A stretch of DNA of 64,000 bases from Corynebacterium flavescens (lineage in GTDB: Bacteria > Actinomycetota > Actinomycetes > Mycobacteriales > Mycobacteriaceae), in assembly GCF_008693105.1 (NCBI RefSeq), contig NZ_VXKK01000037.1:54210-118209 (forward strand). The letters run 5' to 3'. Below the pieces are notes generated by a model. It worked only from the letters and a program-made list of their open reading frames with translations. It did no database searches and had not been told where the DNA came from. The position numbers were made by a program, and so were the translations under genes. Of this stretch, positions 24,081 through 33,654 are shown in pieces. The stretch's first letter is position 1. Each line of letters starts with the position of its first letter.

Positions 24081-24707
24081 TCAAGGGCGTGATTGAACCT
24101 GCGGCATCTCCGTGCGGGTGCGCTTGATTTCAAAGAAGTAGGGGTACTGGGCCAAGCGCACGGCGGCGTCGAAAAGCTCGCCGGCCTCCTCCCCCGTGGG
24201 AATGCGGGTAATAACGGGGCCAAAGAAAGCGGTATCGCCGAGCTTGACCACGGGGGTACCAACTTCATCGCCGACCTCGGAGATGGCGTGATTGTGAAAC
24301 TCGCGCAGCTTGTCATCGACGGCCTCAGTGTTGGCCACCGCGGCGAACTCGGCGGGAAGACCGGCTTCGGCGAGAGCCTCGGAGATAACCTCGTCGTAGG
24401 CGCCGTAGCCCTTCTTGCCGCCCTTGCCGTGCCCGTGGAGGGCGTTGCCCATGGCCGTGTAATAGGCGTCGACCTTCTCAGGGGCCTCCACCGCAATCTT
24501 GGCAGCAACGCGAGCCGGGCCCCATGCGGCCTTCATCATCTCCAAGTATTCGGGGTCAAGGTCGCGGCCCTCATTAAGTACGGACAACGACATCGGTTCG
24601 AATTCGACATGGATATCGCGCACCTTCTCTACCTCCTTGATCCAGCGCGAGGTTGCCCACGCGAAAGGACAGGTGCAGTCGAACCAGAACTTGACGGCTT
24701 CAGCCAT
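24081..24707 (-). CDS. DsbA-fold protein, Rv2466c-like
   Basis: 208 residues. Thioredoxin/DsbA-like fold: beta strand VKFWFDCTCPFAWATSRW, a large helical insertion, and the cis-Pro loop VGTPVVKLG. Its position next to rpiB and pepN matches Rv2466c, a mycothiol-dependent oxidoreductase. That protein has a CPWC active site; here the motif is C-P-F-A, so only the N-terminal Cys of the pair remains (with another Cys two residues before it). A one-cysteine, mycoredoxin-like mechanism is possible. AAGGAG precedes the ATG. Confidence 0.85.
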   Translation of the reverse strand: MAEAVKFWFDCTCPFAWATSRWIKEVEKVRDIHVEFEPMSLSVLNEGRDLDPEYLEMMKAAWGPARVAAKIAVEAPEKVDAYYTAMGNALHGHGKGGKKGYGAYDEVISEALAEAGLPAEFAAVANTEAVDDKLREFHNHAISEVGDEVGTPVVKLGDTAFFGPVITRIPTGEEAGELFDAAVRLAQYPYFFEIKRTRTEMPQVQSRP

Positions 24708-24860
24708 GGTTTTCTCCTTGATGTCAGGTGTTTTTGCGTGTTTTTAAAGCGAGCAAGACCAAGGGAGTGGGCATTCCCCGAGGCTTGCTCTGCCCCCCAC
24801 TGTAGGTGCGCGGCTAGGGTGGATGCAGAAAAACATCCGCTAGTTAGGAGCAGAACTTCC

Positions 24861-27368
24861 ATGACCTCGACAAACCTCACTCGTGAGGAAGCCGCCGCGC
24901 GCTTTCGGCAGATTGCCGTCCATCACTACGATGTCCATCTTGACCTCACAGTGTCGGAATCGCACTTCCTGTCCACCACCACCGTGCGCTTTAGCTGCCA
25001 AGAACCGGGGTCGACATTCATCGACCTGCGCGCGCAAGAGATCCACGAGGTGACCCTCAACGGGCAGACGCTGCCGCAGAAGGGATACGAGGAGGAATCC
25101 GGGATCGTGCTCGCTGGGCTCGAGGAAGATGACTACGAACTCAAAGTCGTGGCCACCATTCCTTTCTCGCGCACGGGCGAAGGGCTCCACCGCTTCGTGG
25201 ATCCGGCCGATGAGCAGGTTTATCTCTACACCCAATTTGAGACCGCAGATGCCAAGCGGGTCTTTGCCTGCTTTGATCAGCCGGACATGAAGGCAACCTA
25301 CGATCTCTCCTTCCGCACTCCCCAGGGCTGGAAAGTCATCACCAACGGGCCAGTCACGCAGCAGGACAATACCTGGTCCACCAGCATTGATTATCCACTA
25401 TCCACCTACCTGGTGGCTCTGTGTGCCGGGCCCTATCACGAGATCACAGACACCTGGCACGGCGAGCTCACCGAGCACCCAGAGGGCCAGCCGGCGCGTG
25501 CCGTCGAAGTTCCGCTGGGGTTGTACTGCCGCGAATCCCTGGCGCCACACTTGGACGCACAGCGCCTGTTCCGCGAGACCAAGCAGGGCTTCGACTTCTA
25601 CCACCGCAACTTTGGTGTGGCCTACCCCTTTGGGAAATACGATCAGATCTTCGTCCCCGAGTTCAACGCCGGGGCCATGGAAAATGCCGGCTGCGTGACC
25701 ATCCGCGACGAGTATGTTTTTAGCTCCCCGGCCACTCACTATCGCTACGAGCGCCGCGCGGACACCATCTTGCACGAGCTGGCGCACATGTGGTTCGGCG
25801 ACCTCGTCACCATGAAGTGGTGGAACGATCTCTGGCTCAACGAATCCTTTGCCACCTGGTCAGCGGCCATTTCCCAGGCGGAGGAAACCGAGTATGACAC
25901 TGCGTGGGTGACCTTCGCGAACGTCGAAAAGGCCTGGGCCTACCAGCAGGACCAGCTTCCCACGACGCACCCCATCTCCACCGATGCCTCCGATATCGAG
26001 ACCGTGGAGCAGAACTTCGACGGTATCACCTACGCCAAGGGCGCCTCTGTGCTCAAGCAGCTCCAGGCCTATGTGGGCAGGGAGAACTTCTTTGCTGGGG
26101 TGCGTCGCCACTTCGCAGCGCACGCCTACTCCAATGCCACCTTCGAAGATCTCCTCGGGCACCTCGAGGAGGCCTCCGGGCGCGATCTTTCTTTCTGGGC
26201 GCAACAATGGCTCAAGACCACGGGCATGAATACCCTGTCCGCCGACTTCCACGTGGAGGACGGCACCTATAGCGACTTCCGCATCCGGCAGCAGGGTGAG
26301 CCGGCGCGCACCCACCGCATCGCGGTCGGTCTCTATCGCCTGGAAGATGGCAAGGTCCGCCGTTTCAAGCGCGTCGAGCTCGACATCGATGGTGCCTCCA
26401 CCGAGGTCCCGGAGCTGCGTGGCGTTCCCGCCGCCGACCTCATTTTGGTCAACGACGACGATCTCACCTACTGCTTGCAAAAGCTCGATGAGGCTTCGCT
26501 CGATTTTGCTGTGGGCAACATCGACAAGATCGCCGACCCCATGGCGCGCACGTTGTGCTGGTCGGCGGCTTGGCAGATGACGCGGGATGGGGCGATGCGC
26601 GCTCGCGACTTCGTCCAGCTCGTTGCCCGTGGAGCTGCGGCTGAGAGCGAGCTAGCCGTGTTGGAGCGCATTCTGCAGCAAGCCGCAACCGCCCAGTTCC
26701 ACTATGCAGACCCGCGCTGGGCGCACCAGTCCACCGTGCTTGCCGACGCCCTTTTGGAAGGCACCACCGATCCAGATTCCGAACGCGCGCTCATTTTCGC
26801 CCAGGCTTTGACGCGGATCAAGCTGACCGAGGGCACGCGCGAGTTTCTGCGCGAGACTCTCCAGAACTCGAGCGACCAGGGCCTGCGCTGGCACGCTATT
26901 GCCGCGCTAGCCGCCGACGGCGCACTAGAGGATCCCTCCGCCACCATCGAGGCCGAACTGGGCCACGATAACTCCGCGACAGGCTATCAATCCGCAATCC
27001 GCGCTCGCGCTGCGGTCAATACTGCCGAGAACAAGCGTGCGCAGTGGAAAGAAATCGTCGAAAGCGAGCTGGGCAACCGCGAGCTGACCTCCAAGCTAGA
27101 GGGTCTGACTTATCCCGGCGCGGAGGAACTCCTGCCCTCTGCGGAGTACTTCGACGTCGCGGAGAAGATCTGGAGCTCGCGTTCCTCCGAGATTGGGCAG
27201 ACCACCGTGACGGGGCTCTTCCCCTCCTGGGATGTCTCGCATGCCACCCTCGAGCGTGCGGATGCATTCCTTGGCCGTGACCTGCCGGGGGGCTTGCGCA
27301 GGATCGTCACCGAGCAGCGCGATCGCAGCGCCCGCGCTCTGCGTAACCGACAGGTCGACGCCGCTTAA
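24861..27368 (+). CDS. pepN: Aminopeptidase N
   Basis: 835 residues. M1 zinc aminopeptidase that trims N-terminal residues from cytosolic peptides. Substrate-anchoring GAMENAG is near residue 270; HELAHMWFGDL near 304 and the third zinc ligand in WLNESFATW follow. The C-terminal helical ERAP-like domain spans ~520-835. The frame continues upstream to 24093, but the start is ATG 24861, with AGGAG 10 bases upstream and the family N-terminus (LTREEAAARFRQIAVHHYDV). Divergent from the DsbA-fold gene. Confidence 0.95.
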   Translation: MTSTNLTREEAAARFRQIAVHHYDVHLDLTVSESHFLSTTTVRFSCQEPGSTFIDLRAQEIHEVTLNGQTLPQKGYEEESGIVLAGLEEDDYELKVVATIPFSRTGEGLHRFVDPADEQVYLYTQFETADAKRVFACFDQPDMKATYDLSFRTPQGWKVITNGPVTQQDNTWSTSIDYPLSTYLVALCAGPYHEITDTWHGELTEHPEGQPARAVEVPLGLYCRESLAPHLDAQRLFRETKQGFDFYHRNFGVAYPFGKYDQIFVPEFNAGAMENAGCVTIRDEYVFSSPATHYRYERRADTILHELAHMWFGDLVTMKWWNDLWLNESFATWSAAISQAEETEYDTAWVTFANVEKAWAYQQDQLPTTHPISTDASDIETVEQNFDGITYAKGASVLKQLQAYVGRENFFAGVRRHFAAHAYSNATFEDLLGHLEEASGRDLSFWAQQWLKTTGMNTLSADFHVEDGTYSDFRIRQQGEPARTHRIAVGLYRLEDGKVRRFKRVELDIDGASTEVPELRGVPAADLILVNDDDLTYCLQKLDEASLDFAVGNIDKIADPMARTLCWSAAWQMTRDGAMRARDFVQLVARGAAAESELAVLERILQQAATAQFHYADPRWAHQSTVLADALLEGTTDPDSERALIFAQALTRIKLTEGTREFLRETLQNSSDQGLRWHAIAALAADGALEDPSATIEAELGHDNSATGYQSAIRARAAVNTAENKRAQWKEIVESELGNRELTSKLEGLTYPGAEELLPSAEYFDVAEKIWSSRSSEIGQTTVTGLFPSWDVSHATLERADAFLGRDLPGGLRRIVTEQRDRSARALRNRQVDAA

Positions 27369-27396
27369 GGAGCCCTCTGGCCGGCAGCTGCCGCGG

Positions 27397-28155
27397 CTAA
27401 TCCAGCCGCGGCGCCTCCGTCGGCGCTGGATCCTCCCCCATCTCGAGCTCGATGTTTACCGCATCGGCGCGCAGGGATTCCTCGACATAGTCAACGACCG
27501 TGCCATCAGCCGCCTTGAGGATCCGCATCAGACGCAGCAGCGGGTGTCCACGGCTGACCTTCAAAAGGCGCTGCTCTTCGCTGCGGGCAGTGGTGGTGGA
27601 GATGGCCTCACGCTTGTACACAGGCGGGCATCCCGCCGCGGCCAGCAGCTGCGGAATGGGGGCAGTGAGCTCGTTTTCCCTCAAATCCGGCACGAGTGCC
27701 ACCGGGAAAGTGTGATAGGAAAAGATCACCGGAAGGCCGTCAATACAGTGCACGCGTTTGAGCTCCCACACGGGCGTGCCATCCTCTATTCCCAGCGCCA
27801 CCGCCACATGCCGGAGCACCTCATTTCGAGAAAGCGAAACCACCGAGTCTGCAGTTTCATGCCCCAACGCGCGTAGCTGCTCGATGAAGCCCTCTTTAGA
27901 GGTCAGGCTCAGTGCGGGAGGAATAGCGCGCACGAAGGTTCCGCCCGTGCGTCCGCGCCGCCTGTCAATAAGGCCCTCGATTTGTAGAATATCGAGGGCA
28001 TGCCTCACCGTCATGCGTGCTACGTTAAACTCCTGCACTAATTCGCGCTCAGTTGGAAAGCGCTCCCCTGGTTTGAGCTCGTGTCTTTCGATACGGCCAC
28101 GCAGGGAATCCGAGATCGTCAAATACGCCGGACGCCGGCGGTTAGTATTGCCCAC
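27397..28155 (-). CDS. GntR-family regulator (HutC/UTRA type)
   Basis: 252 residues. N-terminal winged helix (residues ~8-75; GERFPTERELVQEFNVARMT then VRHALDILQIEGLIDRR) and C-terminal UTRA ligand-binding domain (~95-240). GTG 28155 is preceded by a consensus TATAAT 6 bases away, a leaderless start. The effector is unknown; it borders the SDR/ABC transporter block, which it may control, but it faces away from the pyrimidine operon. Confidence 0.88.
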   Translation of the reverse strand: MGNTNRRRPAYLTISDSLRGRIERHELKPGERFPTERELVQEFNVARMTVRHALDILQIEGLIDRRRGRTGGTFVRAIPPALSLTSKEGFIEQLRALGHETADSVVSLSRNEVLRHVAVALGIEDGTPVWELKRVHCIDGLPVIFSYHTFPVALVPDLRENELTAPIPQLLAAAGCPPVYKREAISTTTARSEEQRLLKVSRGHPLLRLMRILKAADGTVVDYVEESLRADAVNIELEMGEDPAPTEAPRLD

Positions 28156-28225
28156 ATAAGGATTATAACGAAAGGGTATCTAATGAGAGACTTAACATAT
28201 GTGACGTCTATCGCCCTTTTTATTA

Positions 28226-28909
28226 TTACTTCTTCAGTTCCACCCGCGGGCGTACCTGAATCTCCGTCAACTGCGTTGAAGGGCCGGCGTTGACCACGGC
28301 GCGGATAGCCTTGGCCACCTCGACCGGCGCAATAACATGCTCCGGCTCATAGTCCTGCAGGCCTTTGAGCATCGGCGTATCCGTCGGCCCCGGTGCCACG
28401 GTAGAGACGCGAATCTCGGGCTCGGCCTTGCGCAGCCCATCCGCGAGTGCATAGAGCGCATGCTTGGTAGCTGCGTAAATGACATTATCTGCATAGCTAT
28501 TGCGTCCCGCACCCGAGTTGATAAAGATCACCGTTCCCCCGGCCTTCCGCGTCTGCGGCAGGAGAGCCCTGGTCAACTCCGCGGCGGCATACACATTGAG
28601 GTCCATCTGATCCCGCCAAGCGCTCGGCCGAGCCGACTCCACCGAGAACTTATCCGCGCGCGCCGCCGCATGGACGAGAACATCAACTCGCGCGATCTCC
28701 GGAAGCTCTAGCCCGGAATCCAGCCCCGCGACGAGGTCGATGGCAACGGGGGTGACGTTTTCCATTCCTGCAATCTTTTCTACCTGCCTGCCGAGGGCAA
28801 AAACGTGATGGTCACGCGCGAGATCCGCGATGATCTCACGCCCCATTCCTCCGGTGGCACCGCTTACTACTGCAATCTTCTCTGGGGAATCTACTTCTGG
28901 TTTAGCCAT
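28226..28909 (-). CDS. Short-chain dehydrogenase/reductase
   Basis: 227 residues. Rossmann motif AVVSGATGGMGREI, catalytic Ser in FINSGAGRNSY and Tyr-x3-Lys in YAATKHALYAL. ATG 28909 is chosen because TACGAT lies 7 bases upstream. It lies behind the CMD-domain gene and could modify the compound handled by that cluster, or be independent. Substrate unknown. Confidence 0.85.
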   Translation of the reverse strand: MAKPEVDSPEKIAVVSGATGGMGREIIADLARDHHVFALGRQVEKIAGMENVTPVAIDLVAGLDSGLELPEIARVDVLVHAAARADKFSVESARPSAWRDQMDLNVYAAAELTRALLPQTRKAGGTVIFINSGAGRNSYADNVIYAATKHALYALADGLRKAEPEIRVSTVAPGPTDTPMLKGLQDYEPEHVIAPVEVAKAIRAVVNAGPSTQLTEIQVRPRVELKK

Positions 28910-28950
28910 GCCGACCATCGTAGCGATACAGCGCACACCCGGTCAGGATT

Positions 28951-30153
28951 CTATTTACGGAAGCGCTTGGGCAACTCCGCCTCACCCAGCGTCAGCATGA
29001 GGCGGTTAGCCCAATTGAAGAAGGAAGCGGAGTAAACCAGATCAAGAATAGATTGATCGTCGAATCCGCCCGCGCGCAGCTCCTCCACATGCTTGGCCCC
29101 AAAGGCAAAGGGCGTTGCCATGAGCGCCAGCGCTGCCCTGCGGATGAGGTCCCACTTGCTGCTGCCCAGATCCGCCTCGACGCCCTCAAAGAGCAGGCGG
29201 TCAATAGCTGCGCGGTCCCCGCCCTCCTCCACGCTGCGAGCCTGATGCACCGAAGCGCAGTATTCGCAGCCGTTGTAACGCGAGACCACCGTGGCTGCGA
29301 GCTCGCGATCGGCGCGAGCAAGGCCGCCCTCAGTGTTATAAAAGATGTCGAAGTCCGTCAGCGTCCGAGCCTTTAGCGCGGCGGGATCACGCGCGAGCAG
29401 CCGAAAATAAGCCGAATCAATGCGTTGAGGTTGGATGAGCGCCTCGCGCTGCTCTCGCGTGAGCTCCTCCTTGCTCAGCGGCGCCACCCACGGACGCCAG
29501 CCTAGAGAGTGGTTGACAAAGCCGGCTGGGCCTACGACCTCCTCATTTACCACGCTATCCGTCACCTGCCAGCCTGGATCCGTCACGCCCTCGACACGGG
29601 AAGCAGAAGGCACTGAAGGCGACTGGCCACCCAACACGCTGAGCGCGTGAATCACGCGTAGCTGGAAAGAAAGGAAAGCCACCAGCTGGGAGAGACTGAC
29701 TGTGTCATCCTCCGCCCACCCGGCACTATAGAGGTGCCCGATCGCAGCAGGCGAGGCATCCTTGGGATGAAAAATAAGCAGGTGCGCCCAGTCAAAGGCT
29801 GCGGCGAGGCGCTCGCCCACATCGGCGGCGCTAAACACCAGGAAACTTCCGTGCTTATAAGGCCCGCTGGATACCCCGTGCTCTATCGCTCGGCGCACGG
29901 CATCCACGACCTGTGGCGAGGTTTCATCCGCCAGCAGATCGAGATAGAACTCCGCGGCCTGGGATGACTGGGAGACTCCGGCACTAAAGGCAGCCACCGC
30001 ATAGCGCTCGCCATAGGAAAAGGGCCCGGGGTTCTCCGGCTCGAGCAGGGCCTTAAAGGAAGCCTGCGCATTGCTACGCGCATCCGCCCGGGCGGCGCGC
30101 AATGCCTCAATGTCCGGGCCGGCCTGTGCTAGTTGATTGATGATGTCTTCCAT
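28951..30153 (-). CDS. Fused CMD/alkylhydroperoxidase-domain protein
   Basis: 400 residues. The C-terminal ~180 residues form an AhpD/CMD-like domain with the redox pair CEYC followed by ASVHQ (near residue 298). The N-terminal ~200 residues are a second, diverged domain of the same class. From memory, this two-domain arrangement matches two protein families (Avi_7169 and Avi_7170 types) that travel with a distinctive oligopeptide-type ABC transporter, as found here just upstream. Enzyme activity is not known; peroxidase or decarboxylase-like chemistry is possible. Confidence 0.75.
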   Translation of the reverse strand: MEDIINQLAQAGPDIEALRAARADARSNAQASFKALLEPENPGPFSYGERYAVAAFSAGVSQSSQAAEFYLDLLADETSPQVVDAVRRAIEHGVSSGPYKHGSFLVFSAADVGERLAAAFDWAHLLIFHPKDASPAAIGHLYSAGWAEDDTVSLSQLVAFLSFQLRVIHALSVLGGQSPSVPSASRVEGVTDPGWQVTDSVVNEEVVGPAGFVNHSLGWRPWVAPLSKEELTREQREALIQPQRIDSAYFRLLARDPAALKARTLTDFDIFYNTEGGLARADRELAATVVSRYNGCEYCASVHQARSVEEGGDRAAIDRLLFEGVEADLGSSKWDLIRRAALALMATPFAFGAKHVEELRAGGFDDQSILDLVYSASFFNWANRLMLTLGEAELPKRFRK

Positions 30154-30217
30154 GTTTTCCTTTCAGTGCCTTATAAATGCCTTTAGAAGTTCAGTGCCTT
30201 TAAGTGCAAGGCCGAGC

Positions 30218-31825
30218 CTAGAGCCCCAAGTTCAGGTCACCTGCACGGTAGCGTGAGCCTGGAATAGCCTCGATGAGCTGGCGGGTAAACCCAGACTGCG
30301 GGTTGCTAAAGACCTCGGCGGTTTTACCGTATTCCACCTGTTGTCCGTGCGAGAGCACGCTGACGGTATCGGAAATCTGGTTGACCACGGCTAAATCGTG
30401 CGAGATGAATATATAGGTCAGCCCCAGCTGGCCCTGCAGATCGTTGAGCAGGCGCAAGATCTGCGATTGGACGGTGACGTCGAGGGCGGAGACAGCCTCA
30501 TCGAGCACCACGAGTTCCGGCTCGACAATCATGGCGCGGGCGATGGCCACGCGCTGGCGTTGGCCGCCGGAGAGCTCGCGCGGACGTCGAGAAGCAATGG
30601 CCTTGTCTAGGGCCACGAGGTCTAGGTATTCTTCGGCCTTGCGACGAGCCTGACGCGCTGAGGCTCCGTCGAAGTTACGCAGCGGCTCAGCGATGCTATC
30701 CCCGATGCTCATGCGCGGATCCAGGGAACCGAAAGGGTTTTGGTAGACCAGCTGGATGCGCCGGCGCAAGTGCCGCAGCTCCTTGCCCCTGCGCCCAGTT
30801 ATCTCTTCCCCACTCAGGGCGATAGAACCGGATGTTGGGGTATTGAATAAGGAAATGGCGCGACCAATGGTGGTTTTCCCGGAGCCGGACTCCCCCACTA
30901 AAGCGTGGGTGCTGCCGCGAGCAACGCTGAAGCTCACTCCATCGACAGCCGTGAAGTCATCGAAGCGCTGGACCATGTTCTTCACCTCGAGCAGCGTCTC
31001 GCTATGGGGCACGGGGCGCCGGTCGATGTCGGCTACGGTGAGGGAGGGGGCGTCGGCAAGCAGGCGTTTGGAATAGGCGTCTTGGGGATCGGTGAGCACG
31101 CTGGCGGCAAAGCCCGACTCGCGCACCTGGCCCTTTTCCATGACCACGATGTGATCCGCGCGGTCGCCGGCCACCGCCAGGTCATGCGTGATGAACAGGA
31201 TGCTCAGGCCCAGCTCATGCCTCATCTCATCAAGGAGATCAAGAATGACCTTCTGCACGGTGACGTCGAGGGCGGAAGTCGGTTCGTCGGCGATGATGAG
31301 CGCCGGTTCCAGCGCCACTGCCGCGGCGATGAGCACGCGTTGCTTCATGCCGCCGGAGAGCTCGTGGGGATATTGCCCGTAGCGCTTGCGCGGGTTATCA
31401 ATGCCCACGCGCTCCAGCAGCTCAAGCGCCTTGGCTTTGCGCTGCGCCGCGCTGCCGCGACCGTGGATGGCCATGCCGTCCTCCACCGCGGCGCCAATGG
31501 TCTTGAGCGGGTTGAGGGAGTTATTCGGGTCCTGGGGAACCAGACCGATCCGGGTGCCGCGCAGCCCGCGCCACTGCTTGTTACTAAAGTCCGTGACGTC
31601 ACGGCCATCGAATACGATGCTGCCGGCTGTGATCCGGGCATTCGGCGCCAGCAACCCAATCGCGGCCATGGCGGAAGTGGACTTGCCTGAGCCTGATTCG
31701 CCCACGATCGCGGTAATCTGGCCCGGATAAGCAGCTAGGTTGACGCCTTCGACGGCGTCGACGTGCCCCTGGGCGGTTTCATAGGAAATATTGAGGTCAG
31801 TTATCTGCAAGAGCGGTTGTGTCAC
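30218..31825 (-). CDS. Oligopeptide-type ABC transporter, fused double ATPase
   Basis: 535 residues, DppD and DppF fused. Two Walker A motifs (IVGESGSGKSTSAMAAIG; LVGESGSGKTTIGRAIS), two signature motifs (LSGGMKQRVLIAAA; LSGGQRQRVAIARA) and two Walker B motifs (LIIADEPTSALDVT; LVVLDEAVSALDVT). It energises import through the two permeases encoded upstream. It overlaps nothing; 4 bases separate it from the permease gene. Confidence 0.92.
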   Translation of the reverse strand: MTQPLLQITDLNISYETAQGHVDAVEGVNLAAYPGQITAIVGESGSGKSTSAMAAIGLLAPNARITAGSIVFDGRDVTDFSNKQWRGLRGTRIGLVPQDPNNSLNPLKTIGAAVEDGMAIHGRGSAAQRKAKALELLERVGIDNPRKRYGQYPHELSGGMKQRVLIAAAVALEPALIIADEPTSALDVTVQKVILDLLDEMRHELGLSILFITHDLAVAGDRADHIVVMEKGQVRESGFAASVLTDPQDAYSKRLLADAPSLTVADIDRRPVPHSETLLEVKNMVQRFDDFTAVDGVSFSVARGSTHALVGESGSGKTTIGRAISLFNTPTSGSIALSGEEITGRRGKELRHLRRRIQLVYQNPFGSLDPRMSIGDSIAEPLRNFDGASARQARRKAEEYLDLVALDKAIASRRPRELSGGQRQRVAIARAMIVEPELVVLDEAVSALDVTVQSQILRLLNDLQGQLGLTYIFISHDLAVVNQISDTVSVLSHGQQVEYGKTAEVFSNPQSGFTRQLIEAIPGSRYRAGDLNLGL

Positions 31826-31828
31826 GGT

Positions 31829-32629
31829 TTATGCCTCTGCTCGGAAGTTCTGCGATAGACGGTTGGCCGAGACAACAACGGCCACGATGGCCAGCCCCGG
31901 CAAGATGATGAGCCACCACGCCGTGGCCATAAAATCGCGGCCCTCGGCGATGATAAGGCCCCACTCTGGCGTGGGGGCCGGTGCCCCGTAGCCCAAGAAG
32001 CCCAGGATGGAGAGCTGCAGGATGGCGGAGCCGAATTGCAGCGTCGCCAGAGCTATGACCGGAGTCAGCGAGTTGGGCAGGATATGCCGGAACATGACCT
32101 GCGCCGGGGTAGCACCCGAGCCATAGGCAGCCTCGATATACTCCGCGCCGGCCACCGAGATCACCCGCGAGCGAGCCAGACGGGCGAAGGTGGCGATGGA
32201 GGTCGCACCGACAGCGACCGCGGCCTGCAGCGAACCAAAGCCCAGGACAATGATGATGGACAGGCTGAGCAAGATGCCCGGAATCGAAAGCAGCACATCG
32301 ACGACGCGCATGATGACCACGTCTACCCAGCCACGCAAGGAACCGGCGACAAGGCCCAGCACCGTGCCAACCACCAGACCTACGGCCACGGCGATGAGCG
32401 CCCCGAGCAAGGATTGCCTGGCGCCGTAGACCACGCGCGCATAAAGATCGCGGCCAATCGCGTCGGTGCCAAACCAGTGCTGCGAGCTGGGGCTAAGCAG
32501 CGCGACATCGGTTCCCGCATAGGGGTCAGAGTTACTAAAGAGCCCGGGAAAGAGCGCTGCGAGAAAGGCAATAGCCAAGATAATGGCAGAGATCACCGTC
32601 GTGGGGGCGAGAAGCTTCTGCTTGGTCAT
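31829..32629 (-). CDS. ABC transporter permease, DppC type
   Basis: 266 residues, about 6 membrane segments. An N-terminal leader SDPYAGTDVALLSPSSQHWF followed by GTDAIGRDLYARV is the DppC/OppC mark. The EAA loop is near EYIEAAYGSGATPAQVMFRH. Its start overlaps the DppB stop by 4 bases. Confidence 0.9.
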   Translation of the reverse strand: MTKQKLLAPTTVISAIILAIAFLAALFPGLFSNSDPYAGTDVALLSPSSQHWFGTDAIGRDLYARVVYGARQSLLGALIAVAVGLVVGTVLGLVAGSLRGWVDVVIMRVVDVLLSIPGILLSLSIIIVLGFGSLQAAVAVGATSIATFARLARSRVISVAGAEYIEAAYGSGATPAQVMFRHILPNSLTPVIALATLQFGSAILQLSILGFLGYGAPAPTPEWGLIIAEGRDFMATAWWLIILPGLAIVAVVVSANRLSQNFRAEA

Positions 32630-33651
32630 GCGCGAGGTCCTTCCTCGAGTTCGGCCGCTGGTGCCGTGACGCGGGCCGAGACGTGGTCTGCGGCGGCTTG
32701 TGGGCTGGTGGAGCGCGTGCGGGGAGCACGCAGGCGCACATCGAGAACGGGATAGAGAAGGTCCACGATGAGATTGATAACAACGTAGGCTGCGGCGGCG
32801 ATGAGCACTATCGCCAGCAAGACCGGGGTATCACGGTTGGACACCGCCTGGGCGGTCATCTGCCCCAGTCCGGTGCGACCGAAGACGGTTTCCGTGACCA
32901 CGGCGCCGCCGACGAGCTCTCCAAAGAGCAGTCCCGCCATGGTCAGCGCGGGCAAGAGCGAGTTGCGCAGAATATCGCGCCAGAATATCCACGCCTCGCT
33001 TGCTCCACGCGAGCGCACGGCCTGCACGAAAGGCATGGCCTGGGTCTCATCAATGGAGCGAATGAGCACCTGGATAAGCGGGGCCGCCATGGGCACGGCC
33101 AGCGTCAGGGTGGGAAGGATGAGCCCCTCAAAGGAAGAGGGCTCGATGATTCTTATCCAGCCCAGCTGGAAGGAGAAAAACTGGATGAGCAGGATGCCGA
33201 TCCAGAATCCCGGCAGGGAGACCATGAAGGAAGGCAGCCCACGGAAGAAAGCGGAGATGAAGCCAAGCCCGGGCAGAGTGGCAAGGAAGGCCACGAGAAG
33301 CGCCACGAGGATGGCCAGCCCAATGGAGCTGGCGGCGAGGGCGAGGGTGTGGGGCGCGGCGTCGGCAATGAGCGTTCCCACCTTGGCGCCAGTCTGGGTT
33401 GAGTTGCCGAAGTCACCCACCAGTGCCCCTGCCAGGCCGGTGAAGAATTGCACCACCAGAGGCTTGTCGACGCCCATTTCCTCCCGAATGGCCGCAATCT
33501 CCGCCTCGGAGAGCCCGAGTGCCGGGTCACCGAAGCGCGACATCACCGCATCAGAGGGCAGCGCCGAGAGGAGCAGGAAGGCGACCGTGTAGGTCACCAC
33601 AAGCACGACGACCGCCTGGCCGATACGCGCAGCAAGTTGCTTGGGATTCAT
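32626..33651 (-). CDS. ABC transporter permease, DppB type
   Basis: 341 residues, about 6 membrane segments. The C-terminal GAVVTETVFGRTGLGQMTAQ and the EAA-like loop FVQAVRSRGASEAWIFWRD are typical of DppB/OppB. A polar C-terminal tail of ~30 residues is unusual. Its gene follows the binding-protein gene by 3 bases. Confidence 0.9.
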   Translation of the reverse strand: MNPKQLAARIGQAVVVLVVTYTVAFLLLSALPSDAVMSRFGDPALGLSEAEIAAIREEMGVDKPLVVQFFTGLAGALVGDFGNSTQTGAKVGTLIADAAPHTLALAASSIGLAILVALLVAFLATLPGLGFISAFFRGLPSFMVSLPGFWIGILLIQFFSFQLGWIRIIEPSSFEGLILPTLTLAVPMAAPLIQVLIRSIDETQAMPFVQAVRSRGASEAWIFWRDILRNSLLPALTMAGLLFGELVGGAVVTETVFGRTGLGQMTAQAVSNRDTPVLLAIVLIAAAAYVVINLIVDLLYPVLDVRLRAPRTRSTSPQAAADHVSARVTAPAAELEEGPRA

Positions 33652-33654
33652 CGT

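Noticed and set aside
24093..24860. A 256-residue N-terminal extension of the pepN frame
   Set aside because: It runs antisense over the DsbA-fold gene, has no family match and a clear ribosome site and family N-terminus begin at 24861.
30905..31690. Plus-strand frame opposite the ABC ATPase gene
   Set aside because: Antisense shadow of a well-supported gene.
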